Assembly: GCF_014534655.1 (NCBI RefSeq)
Contig: NZ_JACVVD010000001.1
Location: forward strand, 186,001 to 250,000
Direction: 5' to 3'
Origin: Paenibacillus sedimenti
Lineage (GTDB): Bacteria; Bacillota; Bacilli; Paenibacillales; NBRC-103111
Length of the DNA: 64,000 nucleotides
In this document: piece after piece, positions 8,578 through 17,590 of the stretch
Layout: every line of letters begins with the position of its first letter
Numbering within the stretch: position 1 is the first letter of the stretch
Position numbers and translations under genes: made by a program
The notes under the pieces: model-generated
What the model was told of the DNA's origin: nothing
What the model saw: only the letters and a program-made list of their open reading frames with translations
The model's database searches: none

Positions 8578-9477
8578 ATGAATGTCGCAGGGACGCTGCG
8601 AAAGCTGGATGCGTGGCGCAGAAGCATGGGGATTCGACGGCTGAGCCCGTTTGAGATGTTTGCGGCGGTGCTGCTCGTCGTGTTAAGCATCTTCATGCTG
8701 CTGCCGATCGTTTATATTATCAACCATGCATTCAAGCCTTATCAGGAGCTTTTCATCTATCCGCCTAACATCTTTGTAAGGGAGCCTTCGCTGCAAAACT
8801 TTGCCGAGCTCCTGGCAACGACCAAAAGTACGGCGGTTCCGGTCTCCCGCTATTTGTTCAACAGCGTGGTCGTCACCGCATTGGCTGTCTTTTTGATCAC
8901 CATGACAAGCGCCATGTGCGCCTATGCCATATCCAAACATAAGTTTCCCGGACATAAGCTGGTGTTTGCAACGATATTGCTGACGCTCGTGTTCGTACCG
9001 GAAACCGTAGAAATTCCCAAATATTTGATCGTTAGCAAGCTGCACATATTCGATACTTACTGGGGCCACGTCTTGCCGCTCGTCGCCGTGCCGACCGGCG
9101 TGTTTCTCATGAAGCAGTTCATTGACCAACTGCCGGATGAATTGCTCGATTCGGCGCGTATGGACGGAGCCAAGGAGCTCACGCTTTTTATCCGAATTGT
9201 GATCCCGATGCTGATGCCGGCGGTTGCGACGATTGGAATTATCGCCTTCGATTCCGCGTGGAAGGATGCAGGCACGTCCACCTTCTACATGCAGGACGAA
9301 ACGATGAAAACATTCCCGTTCTATGTGGAGACGTTAACGAGCGGAATGGCGAACAGCGTGGCAAGGCAAGGCGCTGCAGCTGCGGCTGCGCTCCTCCTGT
9401 TTTTGCCGAACCTGATCATGTTCCTCGTATTCCAGAGCAAGGTTATCGCCACAATGGCGCATTCCGGAATCAAATAA
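8578..9477 (+). CDS. Carbohydrate ABC transporter permease (MalG/UgpE type)
   Basis: A 299-residue second channel subunit with about six membrane spans (MFAAVLLVVLSIFMLLPIVY; later ATILLTLVFVPETVEIPKYL). The EAA loop is DSARMDGAKELTLFIRIVIP. The ATG follows the previous stop codon with no gap, so translation is coupled. It pairs with the preceding permease, and the ATPase at 3502 is the evident energy source. Sugar specificity cannot be read from the sequence; the neighbouring GH95 and apiosidase-fold genes suggest plant cell-wall oligosaccharides. Confidence 0.9.
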   Translation: MNVAGTLRKLDAWRRSMGIRRLSPFEMFAAVLLVVLSIFMLLPIVYIINHAFKPYQELFIYPPNIFVREPSLQNFAELLATTKSTAVPVSRYLFNSVVVTALAVFLITMTSAMCAYAISKHKFPGHKLVFATILLTLVFVPETVEIPKYLIVSKLHIFDTYWGHVLPLVAVPTGVFLMKQFIDQLPDELLDSARMDGAKELTLFIRIVIPMLMPAVATIGIIAFDSAWKDAGTSTFYMQDETMKTFPFYVETLTSGMANSVARQGAAAAAALLLFLPNLIMFLVFQSKVIATMAHSGIK

Positions 9478-10952
9478 TGCCGATCAGTTTCCACGGAAAG
9501 GAGTGGACCCTCGAACATATGGCTAAACAACATAACGGACGGCAAGTGGAACAATGGGGTCAGTTTGAAATGTCGCTGAACGGACCCTCCGAAGGAAACC
9601 CGTTCCAAGAAGTTCAGTTCTCCGCACGGTTTCAATACAAGAACCTTATCTTCGAGCCTGACGGCTTCTATGACGGCAACGGCATATATCGCGTCCGTTT
9701 CATGCCTGACAGGCCGGGGGTTTGGCGGTATGTGACCCGCAGCAGCTGCAGCGAGCTTGACGGACAGTCCGGCGAGTTCGTATGCGTCCCGCCGTCTGCA
9801 GGGAACCATGGGCCCGTGCGGGTCAAAGATCAGTATTTATTCGCTTATGAGGATGGAACGCCTTATATGCCGTTCGGCACTACTTGCTATCATTGGACGC
9901 ATCATCGCAGCGTTGAGCTAGAGGAGCTCACGCTGCAGACGCTGAAGAATTCCCCGTTCAATAAAGTAAGGATGTGTCTTCTGCCTACAAGGGATATGCA
10001 GCCTCCGTTAAGGCTCGCCTTCGCCGGAACGTGTCCGGAAGACGTTGACAGAACACGATTCAACACCGAATTTTTCACCCATTTGGAAACACGCATCAGC
10101 GATTTGATGCAGCTCGGCATTGAAGCCGATCTTGTCATATTCCACCCGTACGATAAGGGATATTGGGGCGTCGATAACATGGACGCGGAAACCGATGCGT
10201 TTTATTTGCGCTATGTGATTGCCCGGCTTGCTTCGTTTCGGAACGTATGGTGGTCGCTGTGCAATGAATATGATTTCAATAAAAATAAAACGGTCGCCAA
10301 TTGGGATAGGCTGCTTCAATTGACTCAGCGTCATGACCCGTATCAGCATTTGCGTTCGATCCATAACGGTACGAAGATGTACAAATCCTCAAGCTTATAT
10401 GATTTTAGCAAGCCCTGGATTACGCATCAAAGCATTCAGCACTGGGATGCGGAGCTGACGACAGGTTGGCGGGAAGCGGTTGCCAAGCCGATTGTCATCG
10501 ACGAGATCTCTTATGAAGGCAACAGCTCCAGACGATGGGGCAACATTTCCGGAGAGGAATTGACTTACCGGTTTTGGGAAGGTTTGTCTCGAGGCGGCTT
10601 TGTAGGGCACGGGGAATCGTTCATCGACAGGGAGACAAGAGCCTGGATATCCTCCGGAGGAAAGCTGTACGGAGAAAGTACGGAGAGAATCGCATTCTTG
10701 CGCAAAATCATGGAAGAAGGGCCTGCAGACTGGATGAAAGCGGGGCAGGAGGGCACCTATAAAATGCTCTACTTCGGACGCCATCAGCATGCGTACAAAT
10801 ACGTGGAGCTTAGGCAAGACATTTCCTTCCGCATGGAGATTATCGATACATGGAACATGACCGTTACGCCTCTGAAAGGTACGTTCAGAGGGGCAACCAA
10901 GGTGGAGCTTCCGGGAAAACCTTATATGGCTCTGCGCATGATCAAGGTTTGA
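9477..10952 (+). CDS. DUF5060 / apiosidase-fold glycoside hydrolase (first of a tandem pair)
   Basis: A 491-residue predicted cytoplasmic glycosidase. An N-terminal DUF5060 beta-sandwich (WGQFEMSLNGP, YDGNGIYRVRFMP) precedes a TIM barrel of the DUF4038/apiosidase-like group and a C-terminal DUF5605-like beta domain ending [12 protein letters not shown]. Candidate catalytic acids are Glu264 in CNEYD and Glu343 in IDEISYEG. The ATG at 9477 overlaps the previous TAA (TAATG), giving coupling; an in-frame ATG at 9519 lies 16 bases after AAAGGAG and is an alternative. Members of the related family GH140 release apiose-linked side chains, but this subfamily has no substrate I can name with confidence. 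Confidence 0.8.
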   Translation: MPISFHGKEWTLEHMAKQHNGRQVEQWGQFEMSLNGPSEGNPFQEVQFSARFQYKNLIFEPDGFYDGNGIYRVRFMPDRPGVWRYVTRSSCSELDGQSGEFVCVPPSAGNHGPVRVKDQYLFAYEDGTPYMPFGTTCYHWTHHRSVELEELTLQTLKNSPFNKVRMCLLPTRDMQPPLRLAFAGTCPEDVDRTRFNTEFFTHLETRISDLMQLGIEADLVIFHPYDKGYWGVDNMDAETDAFYLRYVIARLASFRNVWWSLCNEYDFNKNKTVANWDRLLQLTQRHDPYQHLRSIHNGTKMYKSSSLYDFSKPWITHQSIQHWDAELTTGWREAVAKPIVIDEISYEGNSSRRWGNISGEELTYRFWEGLSRGGFVGHGESFIDRETRAWISSGGKLYGESTERIAFLRKIMEEGPADWMKAGQEGTYKMLYFGRHQHAYKYVELRQDISFRMEIIDTWNMTVTPLKGTFRGATKVELPGKPYMALRMIKV

Positions 10953-10956
10953 ACGG

Positions 10957-12423
10957 ATGGCCTGGAAGGAGGAGATGATTCTGGACTTTACAAATGTTGT
11001 AGAGCGCTGGGGCATGTTTGAGTTAACGATGGACGGCCCCTCTCATGGGAACCCGTTCACTGATGTTCAACTCAGCGCCCGGTTCATAAAGGGGCTAAGT
11101 GAAGCTTTTGCCGAAGGCTTTTATGACGGCAACGGCAAGTACCGCATCCGGTTTATGCCGGAGGAAGAAGGTGTCTGGACTTTTGAGACTTCGAGCGATT
11201 GTGCGGAAATGGAAGGCATGGCAGGGGAGTTTATGTGTACCGCTCCTTCGCCTGGTAATCATGGTCCCGTAAGGGTCAAAGGTACCACGCAATTTCAATA
11301 TGCGGACGGAACGCGTTATACGCCGATTGGCACGACGTGTTATGTGTGGCACTTACAGAATGAAGAAGTACAAAAACAAACGCTGTGGACGCTCAGTCAT
11401 TCGCCATTTAACAAAATTCGTATGTGCGTTTTCCCGAAGTTTTACATGTTTAATGACACGGAACCCGACTCCTATCCATTTGAGGGTTCGCCGGAATCCG
11501 GTTTCGATTGTACACGTTTTAATCCGGACTATTTTGCTCATTTGGAGCAGCGGGTGAAGGATCTGGCGGCAATGGGCATTCAGGCGGATCTTATCTTGTT
11601 TCACCCGTATGACGAAGGCCGCTGGGGATTTGACCGAATGTCTACGGAAGAAGATGACCGTTATGTGCGCTATGTCGTTGCACGGCTTGCCGCTTACAGC
11701 AATGTGTGGTGGTCATTAGCCAATGAGTACGATTTAATGAAGCATAAACAAATCGATGATTGGAGCCGCCTTTTCCGAATTGTGCAGGAGTGCGATTACG
11801 GAGGGCATCTGCGCTCTATTCATAACTGCAGAACGTGGTACGATTTCGGAGCATCATGGATCACGCATGCGAGTATCCAGCATGCCGATGTAAAGGTCGT
11901 TTCGGAATGCACGAAGCAATACGGCAAGCCGGCGATCATCGACGAATGCGGCTATGAGGGGAATTTGGATGCAAGGTGGGGCAGTTTGACGCCTGAAGAA
12001 TTACTTTGCCGGATCTGGGAAGGCACGTGCCGGGGCGGTTATGTGACTCACGGGGAAACGTATTGGAATCCCGAACAGATTCTCTGGTGGTCGCATGGCG
12101 GAGAGCTTCACGGAAAATGCGTTCGGAGAATCGAATTTCTGTGCGGAATCCTTGAGGAAGCGCCTGATCATTTGGCCTATACCAGCGACAGCTATGATGC
12201 GGCGACGTTGTCGGCGTCAGGCGAGTATTATTTGCAGTATTTTGGTCCGCATCGCTTTGCTTACCGTGAATTTATGTTGCCGGAAGGCAGCTACAAAGTG
12301 GATCTGATCGATACCTGGAACATGACCGTCACTCCGCTCGAAAGTACATTTGAAGGGCGTTTTCGGATCCAATTGCCAGGAAAGCTATACTACGCTTTAC
12401 GTATACAACAAATCAAGGAGTGA
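10957..12423 (+). CDS. DUF5060 / apiosidase-fold glycoside hydrolase (second of a tandem pair)
   Basis: A 488-residue paralogue of the preceding gene, with the same three-domain order and matching landmarks: [11 protein letters not shown] near the start, ANEYD with Glu257, IDECGYEG with Glu330, and [12 protein letters not shown] at the end. The adjacent copies evidently arose by duplication and have diverged enough to suggest different substrates or linkages. The true start is unclear: 10957 has no ribosome-binding site, while AAGGAGG at 10966-10972 is only two bases from the ATG at 10975. No signal peptide is present. It ends at the ribosome-binding site of the GH95 gene. Confidence 0.8.
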   Translation: MAWKEEMILDFTNVVERWGMFELTMDGPSHGNPFTDVQLSARFIKGLSEAFAEGFYDGNGKYRIRFMPEEEGVWTFETSSDCAEMEGMAGEFMCTAPSPGNHGPVRVKGTTQFQYADGTRYTPIGTTCYVWHLQNEEVQKQTLWTLSHSPFNKIRMCVFPKFYMFNDTEPDSYPFEGSPESGFDCTRFNPDYFAHLEQRVKDLAAMGIQADLILFHPYDEGRWGFDRMSTEEDDRYVRYVVARLAAYSNVWWSLANEYDLMKHKQIDDWSRLFRIVQECDYGGHLRSIHNCRTWYDFGASWITHASIQHADVKVVSECTKQYGKPAIIDECGYEGNLDARWGSLTPEELLCRIWEGTCRGGYVTHGETYWNPEQILWWSHGGELHGKCVRRIEFLCGILEEAPDHLAYTSDSYDAATLSASGEYYLQYFGPHRFAYREFMLPEGSYKVDLIDTWNMTVTPLESTFEGRFRIQLPGKLYYALRIQQIKE

Positions 12424-12428
12424 TGCTA

Positions 12429-14786
12429 ATGAAACAAGCGAGAAAATCGGCCCGAAACACCATGTTGTGGTACGAAAAACCGGCAAGATCGTGGTCGGAA
12501 GCGCTGCCGATCGGCAACGGGCGGCTTGGTGCCATGATATTCGGTAAAGTGAATAACGAAAGGCTGCAATTAAACGAAGACTCCGTCTGGTACGGCGGAC
12601 CGGTTAACGGGGATAATCCGGATGGCCGGCAATATTTTCCGAGGGTCCGCCAGCTGTTAATGAAAGGCAAACAAATTGAGGCGGAAGAGCTCGCGCAAGT
12701 GGGCATGATGTCGCTACCCAAATCGCTGCATCCATATCAACCGCTCGGGGATTTTCAAATTTACCATGACGGCGAAAAGAAAATGATTTCGAATTACTAT
12801 AGGGATTTGGACATTGAGCAGGGAATTGCGCATGTAGGCTATTGTCTTAACGATATTCAGCACTCGCGGGAATTGTTCAGTAGCAGCGTCGATCAGGTGA
12901 TGGCGATCCGGATCAAGTGCGATCGTCCGGGGAAATTGAATCTTCGCATGCACTTAAGCCGAAGACCGTTTGATGAAGGCACTCAAAAAATTGCGAATGA
13001 CACTTTGGTAATGAGCGGAGAAAACGGCAAAGGCGGTGTCACCTACTGTGCTGCTGTGAAAGCGGTTCCGGATGGCGGATCGGTCCAAGCGATCGGAGAT
13101 TTCCTCATTGTTCAGGCAGAGGCGGTTACGATTTATATCGCAGCTGCAACATCTTTCCGGCACTCGGACCCGAAAGTGGCGTGCATTCGTCAGTTGGAGC
13201 AAGCGGCAAGCAAAGGGTATGAAAAAGTGAAGCAGGATCACATAGCGGATCATGTGTCTAAGATTGGGCGAGTAAAGCTGGAGCTAGGGCGGCCCGAAGA
13301 TGCCGGCGAGGCCGATTTGCTGCCTACCGATGCCCGATTGCAGCGGTTCAAAGAAGGCGGGAGCGACCCCGGTCTCATCGCCCTGTATTTTCAGTACGGC
13401 AGGTACTTGCTTATGGCCTCCTCCCGTCCAGGTTCGAACCCTGCGAATTTGCAGGGCATATGGAACGAAAGTTTTACTCCGCCGTGGGAGTGTAAATATA
13501 CGATCAATATCAACACGGAGATGAATTACTGGCACGCGGAAGTGTGCAATCTTTCTGAATGTCATGAGCCGTTGTTCGATTTGATCGACCGCATGCGCGT
13601 GAATGGCAGGAGAACGGCGCAAACGGTATATGGCTGCAGAGGGTTTGTTGCCCACCATAATACCGATATGTGGGGAGCCACCCAAATCGAGGGTAATTTT
13701 ATGCCGGGATCGATTTGGCCGATGGGTGCGGCTTGGTTAACCTTGCATCTATGGGAGCATTACCGGTATGGATTGGACGAACGTTTCCTTCGCGAACGGG
13801 CGTATCCGGCCATGAAAGAAGCGGCTGAATTTTTCCTGGACTATTTGTTTGAAGACGAAGAGGGACGCCTCATCACGGGACCGTCCACCTCTCCCGAAAA
13901 TAAATTCATCGGCTCCGACGGCAGCGTAGGGTGCTTGACGATAGGTCCATCCATGGATACCCAAATCATCTACACCTTGTTCCGCGCTTGTATCGAGGCA
14001 TCCGGCATTTTGCAAACGGATGAAGCGATCCGCCACGAGTGGGAACGTGTGCTGCGTAAGCTGCCGCAGCCGCAAATCGGGAAGCACGGGCAGCTGCAGG
14101 AATGGGTGAGGGACTGGGATGAAGTGCATCCGGGTCATCGCCATATTTCCCACTTGTTCGCCCTCCATCCCGGCGAGATCATTCATGTACGCCATACGCC
14201 GGAATGGGCGCAGGCTGCCAAACGAACTCTGGATCGCAGGTTGGAAGCCGGAAGCGGCCATACGGGCTGGAGCCGGGCGTGGATCGTTAATTTCTTTGCG
14301 CGATTGGAGGATGGAGACCAGTCTTACGAGCATCTTCGCATGCTGCTGTCCCACTCTACATTGCCGAACATGTTCGACAATCATCCGCCGTTTCAGATCG
14401 ACGGGAATTTTGGCGGAACGGCGGGGATCGCCGAGATGCTCTTGCAATCGCACCGTGGGGAGATTAACTTGCTCCCGGCTTTGCCGGGCGCTTGGGCGAG
14501 AGGCGAAGTCAGCGGATTGCGTGCCAGGGGCGGCTACGAGATTGATTTGGCCTGGGAAGCAGGCGAGCTGACCCGTTGCGTCATCCGGGCAAAGCATAAC
14601 CAGGCGTGCACCGTCATCTGCAAACGTCCGGAGCTCCCTCTTATCGTGGAGTCGGGCGGTGTGGCGGTTGAAGCGGTTGCCTCCGGCGATGTGATCCAGT
14701 TCCGCGCTGAGGCAGGCAAGACGTATGTGCTTACGACAGGAAAGCAAACGCAAAGCATAGAAGCGAAAATGGCTACGAACATTTAG
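12429..14786 (+). CDS. Glycoside hydrolase family 95 (alpha-L-fucosidase / alpha-L-galactosidase)
   Basis: A 785-residue inverting exo-glycosidase of normal family length. The N-terminal beta domain starts with [19 protein letters not shown], and the helical barrel carries the family's catalytic set: Asn360 and Asn362 in NINTEMNYW, the general acid Glu490 in TSPEN, and Asp658 in [10 protein letters not shown]95 enzymes remove terminal alpha-1,2-linked L-fucose or L-galactose from glycans such as xyloglucan and pectin. AAGGAG eight bases before ATG 12429 fixes the start; earlier GTG/ATG codons at 12420 and 12423 overlap that site. No signal peptide is seen, so it works on imported oligosaccharides. 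It is the last gene of the operon. Confidence 0.92.
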   Translation: MKQARKSARNTMLWYEKPARSWSEALPIGNGRLGAMIFGKVNNERLQLNEDSVWYGGPVNGDNPDGRQYFPRVRQLLMKGKQIEAEELAQVGMMSLPKSLHPYQPLGDFQIYHDGEKKMISNYYRDLDIEQGIAHVGYCLNDIQHSRELFSSSVDQVMAIRIKCDRPGKLNLRMHLSRRPFDEGTQKIANDTLVMSGENGKGGVTYCAAVKAVPDGGSVQAIGDFLIVQAEAVTIYIAAATSFRHSDPKVACIRQLEQAASKGYEKVKQDHIADHVSKIGRVKLELGRPEDAGEADLLPTDARLQRFKEGGSDPGLIALYFQYGRYLLMASSRPGSNPANLQGIWNESFTPPWECKYTININTEMNYWHAEVCNLSECHEPLFDLIDRMRVNGRRTAQTVYGCRGFVAHHNTDMWGATQIEGNFMPGSIWPMGAAWLTLHLWEHYRYGLDERFLRERAYPAMKEAAEFFLDYLFEDEEGRLITGPSTSPENKFIGSDGSVGCLTIGPSMDTQIIYTLFRACIEASGILQTDEAIRHEWERVLRKLPQPQIGKHGQLQEWVRDWDEVHPGHRHISHLFALHPGEIIHVRHTPEWAQAAKRTLDRRLEAGSGHTGWSRAWIVNFFARLEDGDQSYEHLRMLLSHSTLPNMFDNHPPFQIDGNFGGTAGIAEMLLQSHRGEINLLPALPGAWARGEVSGLRARGGYEIDLAWEAGELTRCVIRAKHNQACTVICKRPELPLIVESGGVAVEAVASGDVIQFRAEAGKTYVLTTGKQTQSIEAKMATNI

Positions 14787-14818
14787 CTTTACTAATAGGA
14801 TAGCGTAGTTATACGGAC

Positions 14819-14845
14819 AGAGGCTGCCCCCAAAGGGTAGCCTCT
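14819..14845 (+). terminator. Hairpin downstream of the GH95 gene
   Basis: AGAGGCTGCCC pairs with GGGTAGCCTCT, with one G-T wobble, around CCAAA. No run of T follows, so it may stabilise or end the message rather than be a classic terminator. It lies 33 bases after the GH95 stop. Confidence 0.45.
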
Positions 14846-14869
14846 TGCGGTGCATTGGTGGAAGGGGCC

Positions 14870-15140
14870 ATTTGTTCAAATTGCCCACCCAATGTGGGTA
14901 AAATCGATTTATGGGCGACCAGATTCCTCTTCGTTTACCGCAGTCCGATTTTACCCACTTAGAGGTGGTGGGTACCTCAATTATTTCCCCCAAGTCCGAT
15001 TTTACCCACTTGCAGACGGTTTTGAAAGGCTATTTGTTCAAATTGCCCACTCCAAGTGGGTAAAATCGATTTAGGGGCGACCAGATTCCTCTTCGTTCGC
15101 CGCAGTCCGATTTTACTCACTTAAAGGAGGTGGGTGTCTC
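14870..15140. repeat. Two 110-bp direct repeats containing inverted 13-bp elements
   Basis: Copies begin at 14870 and 15032 and share the head ATTTGTTCAAATTGCCCAC. I count about 11 mismatches over 110 aligned bases. Inside, GTGGGTAAAATCG occurs forward at 14894 and 15056, and its reverse complement at 14946, 14997 and 15108 (the last with one change), so each unit can fold into a hairpin. A third ATTTGTTCAA head stands alone at 15161. The stretch lies between convergent operons. A short open frame through it is repeat-derived and not a gene. It may be a small non-coding repetitive element family of this genome. Confidence 0.7.
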
Positions 15141-15270
15141 ATTTTCGAGGTGAAGCGTGTATTTGTTCAAGTGAAAAATAATCGGGGATTCCGGAGGTTC
15201 CTGCTACGCGGCTTACCAAGAGCGAGCCTGGAGATCTGGTGGCTTTTGCATACCCCAAAACTGCCCCTAC

Positions 15271-15288
15271 ATCGATTTTTGAATCGAT
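15271..15288 (-). terminator. Weak hairpin after the minus-strand solute-binding protein gene
   Basis: ATCGATT and AATCGAT form a seven-base stem around TTTG, starting five bases past the stop codon of the minus-strand gene. There is no clear T-run on the minus strand, so termination here is only a suggestion. Confidence 0.3.
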
Positions 15289-15292
15289 AAAG

Positions 15293-16618
15293 TTACTGGT
15301 ACGGGTTTACTCCGCCTTGCTTTTCAAGCTCTTTAGCTTCTTGGATGTTCTTGTTCATCGAATCATTGGTCATACGCAGTGCCGTTTGACTGTCCTTGGA
15401 TTCCTTCGCGATGAGATTCCATACACTGTCCGAATTCGTGTCTATAAATGTCAAACCCGGTTTGCGAAGCGGAGGTTTGGCGCTGTTTAAATAAAAGAGC
15501 GACTGGGTGTGCTTGCCATTCCATTCCGGCAAGTCTTTCGCGAAGGCTTGTTGAACTGCCGGATCCATGAGCGAAGTGATGACACCTTGTTTTGACAGTT
15601 CGATTTGATACTCCGGCGACAGCAGATAAGCGATCACTTGAAACGCCAGATCCTTCTTGGTGGATTGATTCGTAATAAACATTCCATTCGTGTTGGGCTG
15701 AAATTTGGACTTGGGCGTCTCCGGAAATACAGGCACCGAAGAGACATCAAAATTGATACTTTTGTTCTCGTTGATCAGTCTTGTCGCATTTTCCAATGAA
15801 TCCACGATCATCGCAACGTTCCCTTTAGAGAATTGGTTCGTTTTGACCAGCTGATTGCCGGGAATCTCGTAGAAGCGTCTAATATTGTTTACAATCTTCA
15901 CCCAGTTGTCGGAGGTCATGGCAGCCTTGTCTTCATTGGGGTCGAGTCCTGGCTCCGAAAGCTGATTAAATCTCATATAGTGGGCGGGATTCATCTGGAA
16001 GCCTTTGTAGGTGACTTCTCCCTCCTGACGGGTCAGCTTCTGTGTCTTTTCAAAGGCTTCATCCCATGTCATGCCGTCTTTTGGGTATTCCACACCAAAC
16101 TTGTCAAAAATATCTTTGTTATAAACCAGCACCCATTCGTTATTATTGAAGGGCAGCGAGTACAGTTTTCCTTCGGAAGCAGCAATGGAACGCTGCATGT
16201 CGGACGGATTCAACCTGCCGGTGTCGAAATTGTGTTTTTTGATCAGATCGGTCATGTCATATTCCATTTTGAACCTTCCGACCTGTCTGTACGAGTTGCG
16301 TCTGACTTCATCGAATATAATGTCGGGGATGGTGCCTGCCGCAATCAAGTCTTCATACCTTCTGCCCGGATTATCCCAAGCAACATGCTTGATCTTGACA
16401 TCCGGAAACTTCTTTTTGAGTAATTGGCCGATCTGCTTCTCGAAAATATCTTCTTTGACGTAAAATGCAGGCCATGCCGTGTAGATGAACAATTCGTTTT
16501 CTGCGGGCTTGACAGGAACCTCCGTGACCTCTGCGCTTTCATTGATGGCCGTGCAACCAATCAATCCCGCGCCGACCAAAGTTGTCAATAGCGTTGCAAA
16601 AATCATGCGTTTTTTCAT
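15293..16618 (-). CDS. Extracellular solute-binding lipoprotein of a sugar ABC transporter
   Basis: A 441-residue family-1 solute-binding lipoprotein. The chosen ATG (16616-16618 on the plus strand) is preceded by AAGGAGGGTGAAA; the frame extends upstream without another good site. The signal peptide ends in lipobox LIGC, after which the mature protein is lipid-anchored. Characteristic segments are NELFIYTAWPAFY, WDNPGRRYEDLIAAG and YSLPFNNNEWVLVYNKDIF. It closely resembles the proteins at 45378 and 47834. No permease or ATPase adjoins it. It lies downstream of a histidine kinase and response regulator on the same strand, so it may be a regulated target of that pair or a ligand-presenting partner for the sensor. 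Confidence 0.88.
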   Translation of the reverse strand: MKKRMIFATLLTTLVGAGLIGCTAINESAEVTEVPVKPAENELFIYTAWPAFYVKEDIFEKQIGQLLKKKFPDVKIKHVAWDNPGRRYEDLIAAGTIPDIIFDEVRRNSYRQVGRFKMEYDMTDLIKKHNFDTGRLNPSDMQRSIAASEGKLYSLPFNNNEWVLVYNKDIFDKFGVEYPKDGMTWDEAFEKTQKLTRQEGEVTYKGFQMNPAHYMRFNQLSEPGLDPNEDKAAMTSDNWVKIVNNIRRFYEIPGNQLVKTNQFSKGNVAMIVDSLENATRLINENKSINFDVSSVPVFPETPKSKFQPNTNGMFITNQSTKKDLAFQVIAYLLSPEYQIELSKQGVITSLMDPAVQQAFAKDLPEWNGKHTQSLFYLNSAKPPLRKPGLTFIDTNSDSVWNLIAKESKDSQTALRMTNDSMNKNIQEAKELEKQGGVNPYQ

Positions 16619-16641
16619 TTTCACCCTCCTTGATTTGTGCA

Positions 16642-16655
16642 TGAAAACGGTTAAA
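16642..16655 (-). promoter_or_regulatory. cre-like site before the minus-strand solute-binding protein gene
   Basis: Reading on the minus strand, TTTAACCGTTTTCA differs from TGWAANCGNTNWCA only at the second position. A possible GATAAT -10 lies upstream at 16681-16686, which would put this site just after the start of transcription. One mismatch makes it a candidate only. Confidence 0.4.
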
Positions 16656-16774
16656 TTTTGTTTCATATTTGTGAAGCAAGATTATCATAATCCAAACCTT
16701 GAGAGTTGATAATTCTAATATTTTAAGATAGGTGGACAGTTTTAAAGTAGATTGCATTGCCTGCAAAGTTTTTC

Positions 16775-17590
16775 TTAGCGGTAAAGCTTTTGAAATTCGC
16801 CCGGCGTTAATCCCGTTGCCTCTTTAAACACACGGGTAAAATACTTTGCATCCGAATATCCTACCTGCTGCGCGACTTCAAACGCTTTCAAGCGACTCAT
16901 CAACAATTCTTTGGCCTTTTTGATTCTGATATCCTTGATATAAGCAGTAAATGAGATGCCCAATTCTTTTTGAAACAAAGAGCTTAAGTATTCCGGAGTA
17001 ATGTTCAATGAGTTCGCCAATTCCTCCAGCGTAATTCCGCTGCTGAATTTATCCTGAATGATTTTCATTGATTTATGGATCACTAGACTATGGCTTTTGG
17101 GCATCTGCGCCAATTGTTCGGCAATTTTGTCTGCGGTTTCGAGCAAAGCTTTTCGCAAGTCATCTTGTTCGAGATCTGTACCCGTTTGGCTTTGCGGCAT
17201 CCCGTTCAGCAGCTGGTTTGTAACGTCTTTTTCCGCATGAAGCAGCACCTGCTGTAAATCATCGGCTGTAATCGGTTTCAGTAAATACTCGATCACGACA
17301 CCGATATGAAGAGCTTTTCGGGCAAATTCAAATTCGGAATATCCGCTTAATATGATCGTTCTGGGAGTGATTCCTTCCTTTTTCAACATCTCTAGCATGT
17401 CAATCCCGCTCATGACGGGCATTCGAATGTCCGTAACGACTAAATCCGGCTTTGTTTGTTTAATGATCGCCACCCCTTCCAAACCGTTCTCGCATTCTCC
17501 AACAACTTGATAGGCGTCGCTCAATTTGTGAATCAAACGAATAATCCCTTTACGTACTTTCTCTTCATCCTCAACAACCACGATTCTCAT
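16775..17590 (-). CDS. Response regulator with AraC-type DNA-binding domain (YesN-like)
   Basis: A 271-residue two-component regulator. The receiver domain has the acidic pair Glu7-Asp8, the phospho-acceptor Asp54 in VVTDIRMPVMSG, and the conserved Lys in LLKPI. A short linker leads to a C-terminal AraC double helix-turn-helix (TLEELANSLNITPEYLSSLF; FEVAQQVGYSDAKYFTRVFK). It is shorter than many YesN proteins, which carry a longer middle region. Its start overlaps the histidine kinase stop by four bases, so the two are one coupled pair. It is the most obvious candidate to bind the GCA-N7/8-CCTATAA elements at 3395, 19522 and 45266, though nothing here proves that. Confidence 0.92.
   Translation of the reverse strand: MRIVVVEDEEKVRKGIIRLIHKLSDAYQVVGECENGLEGVAIIKQTKPDLVVTDIRMPVMSGIDMLEMLKKEGITPRTIILSGYSEFEFARKALHIGVVIEYLLKPITADDLQQVLLHAEKDVTNQLLNGMPQSQTGTDLEQDDLRKALLETADKIAEQLAQMPKSHSLVIHKSMKIIQDKFSSGITLEELANSLNITPEYLSSLFQKELGISFTAYIKDIRIKKAKELLMSRLKAFEVAQQVGYSDAKYFTRVFKEATGLTPGEFQKLYR

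Larger units (their letters stand above)
14787..15292. other. Gene-free intergenic region between convergent operons
   Basis: A 506-base stretch containing the GH95 hairpin, the 110-bp repeats, and from 15141 to 15270 sequence in which I recognise nothing. At its right edge is a small hairpin belonging to the minus-strand operon. No RNA gene or promoter stands out. Confidence 0.6.

Noticed and set aside
13749-14993. Long open frame on the minus strand (414 codons) opposite the GH95 gene
   Set aside because: It lies antisense to a gene with clear catalytic motifs, has no ribosome-binding site, runs into the repeat region, and its translation resembles no protein.
14850-15074. Plus-strand open frame of 74 codons through the repeats
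   Set aside because: Its product is just the translated 110-bp repeat; there is no ribosome-binding site.
14870-15140. CRISPR array
   Set aside because: The repeats are inverted and imperfect, spacing is irregular (about 50 to 160 bases), and no cas gene is near.
15239-15490. Plus-strand open frame overlapping the 3' end of the minus-strand solute-binding protein gene
   Set aside because: Antisense shadow of a well-supported gene; no start signal.
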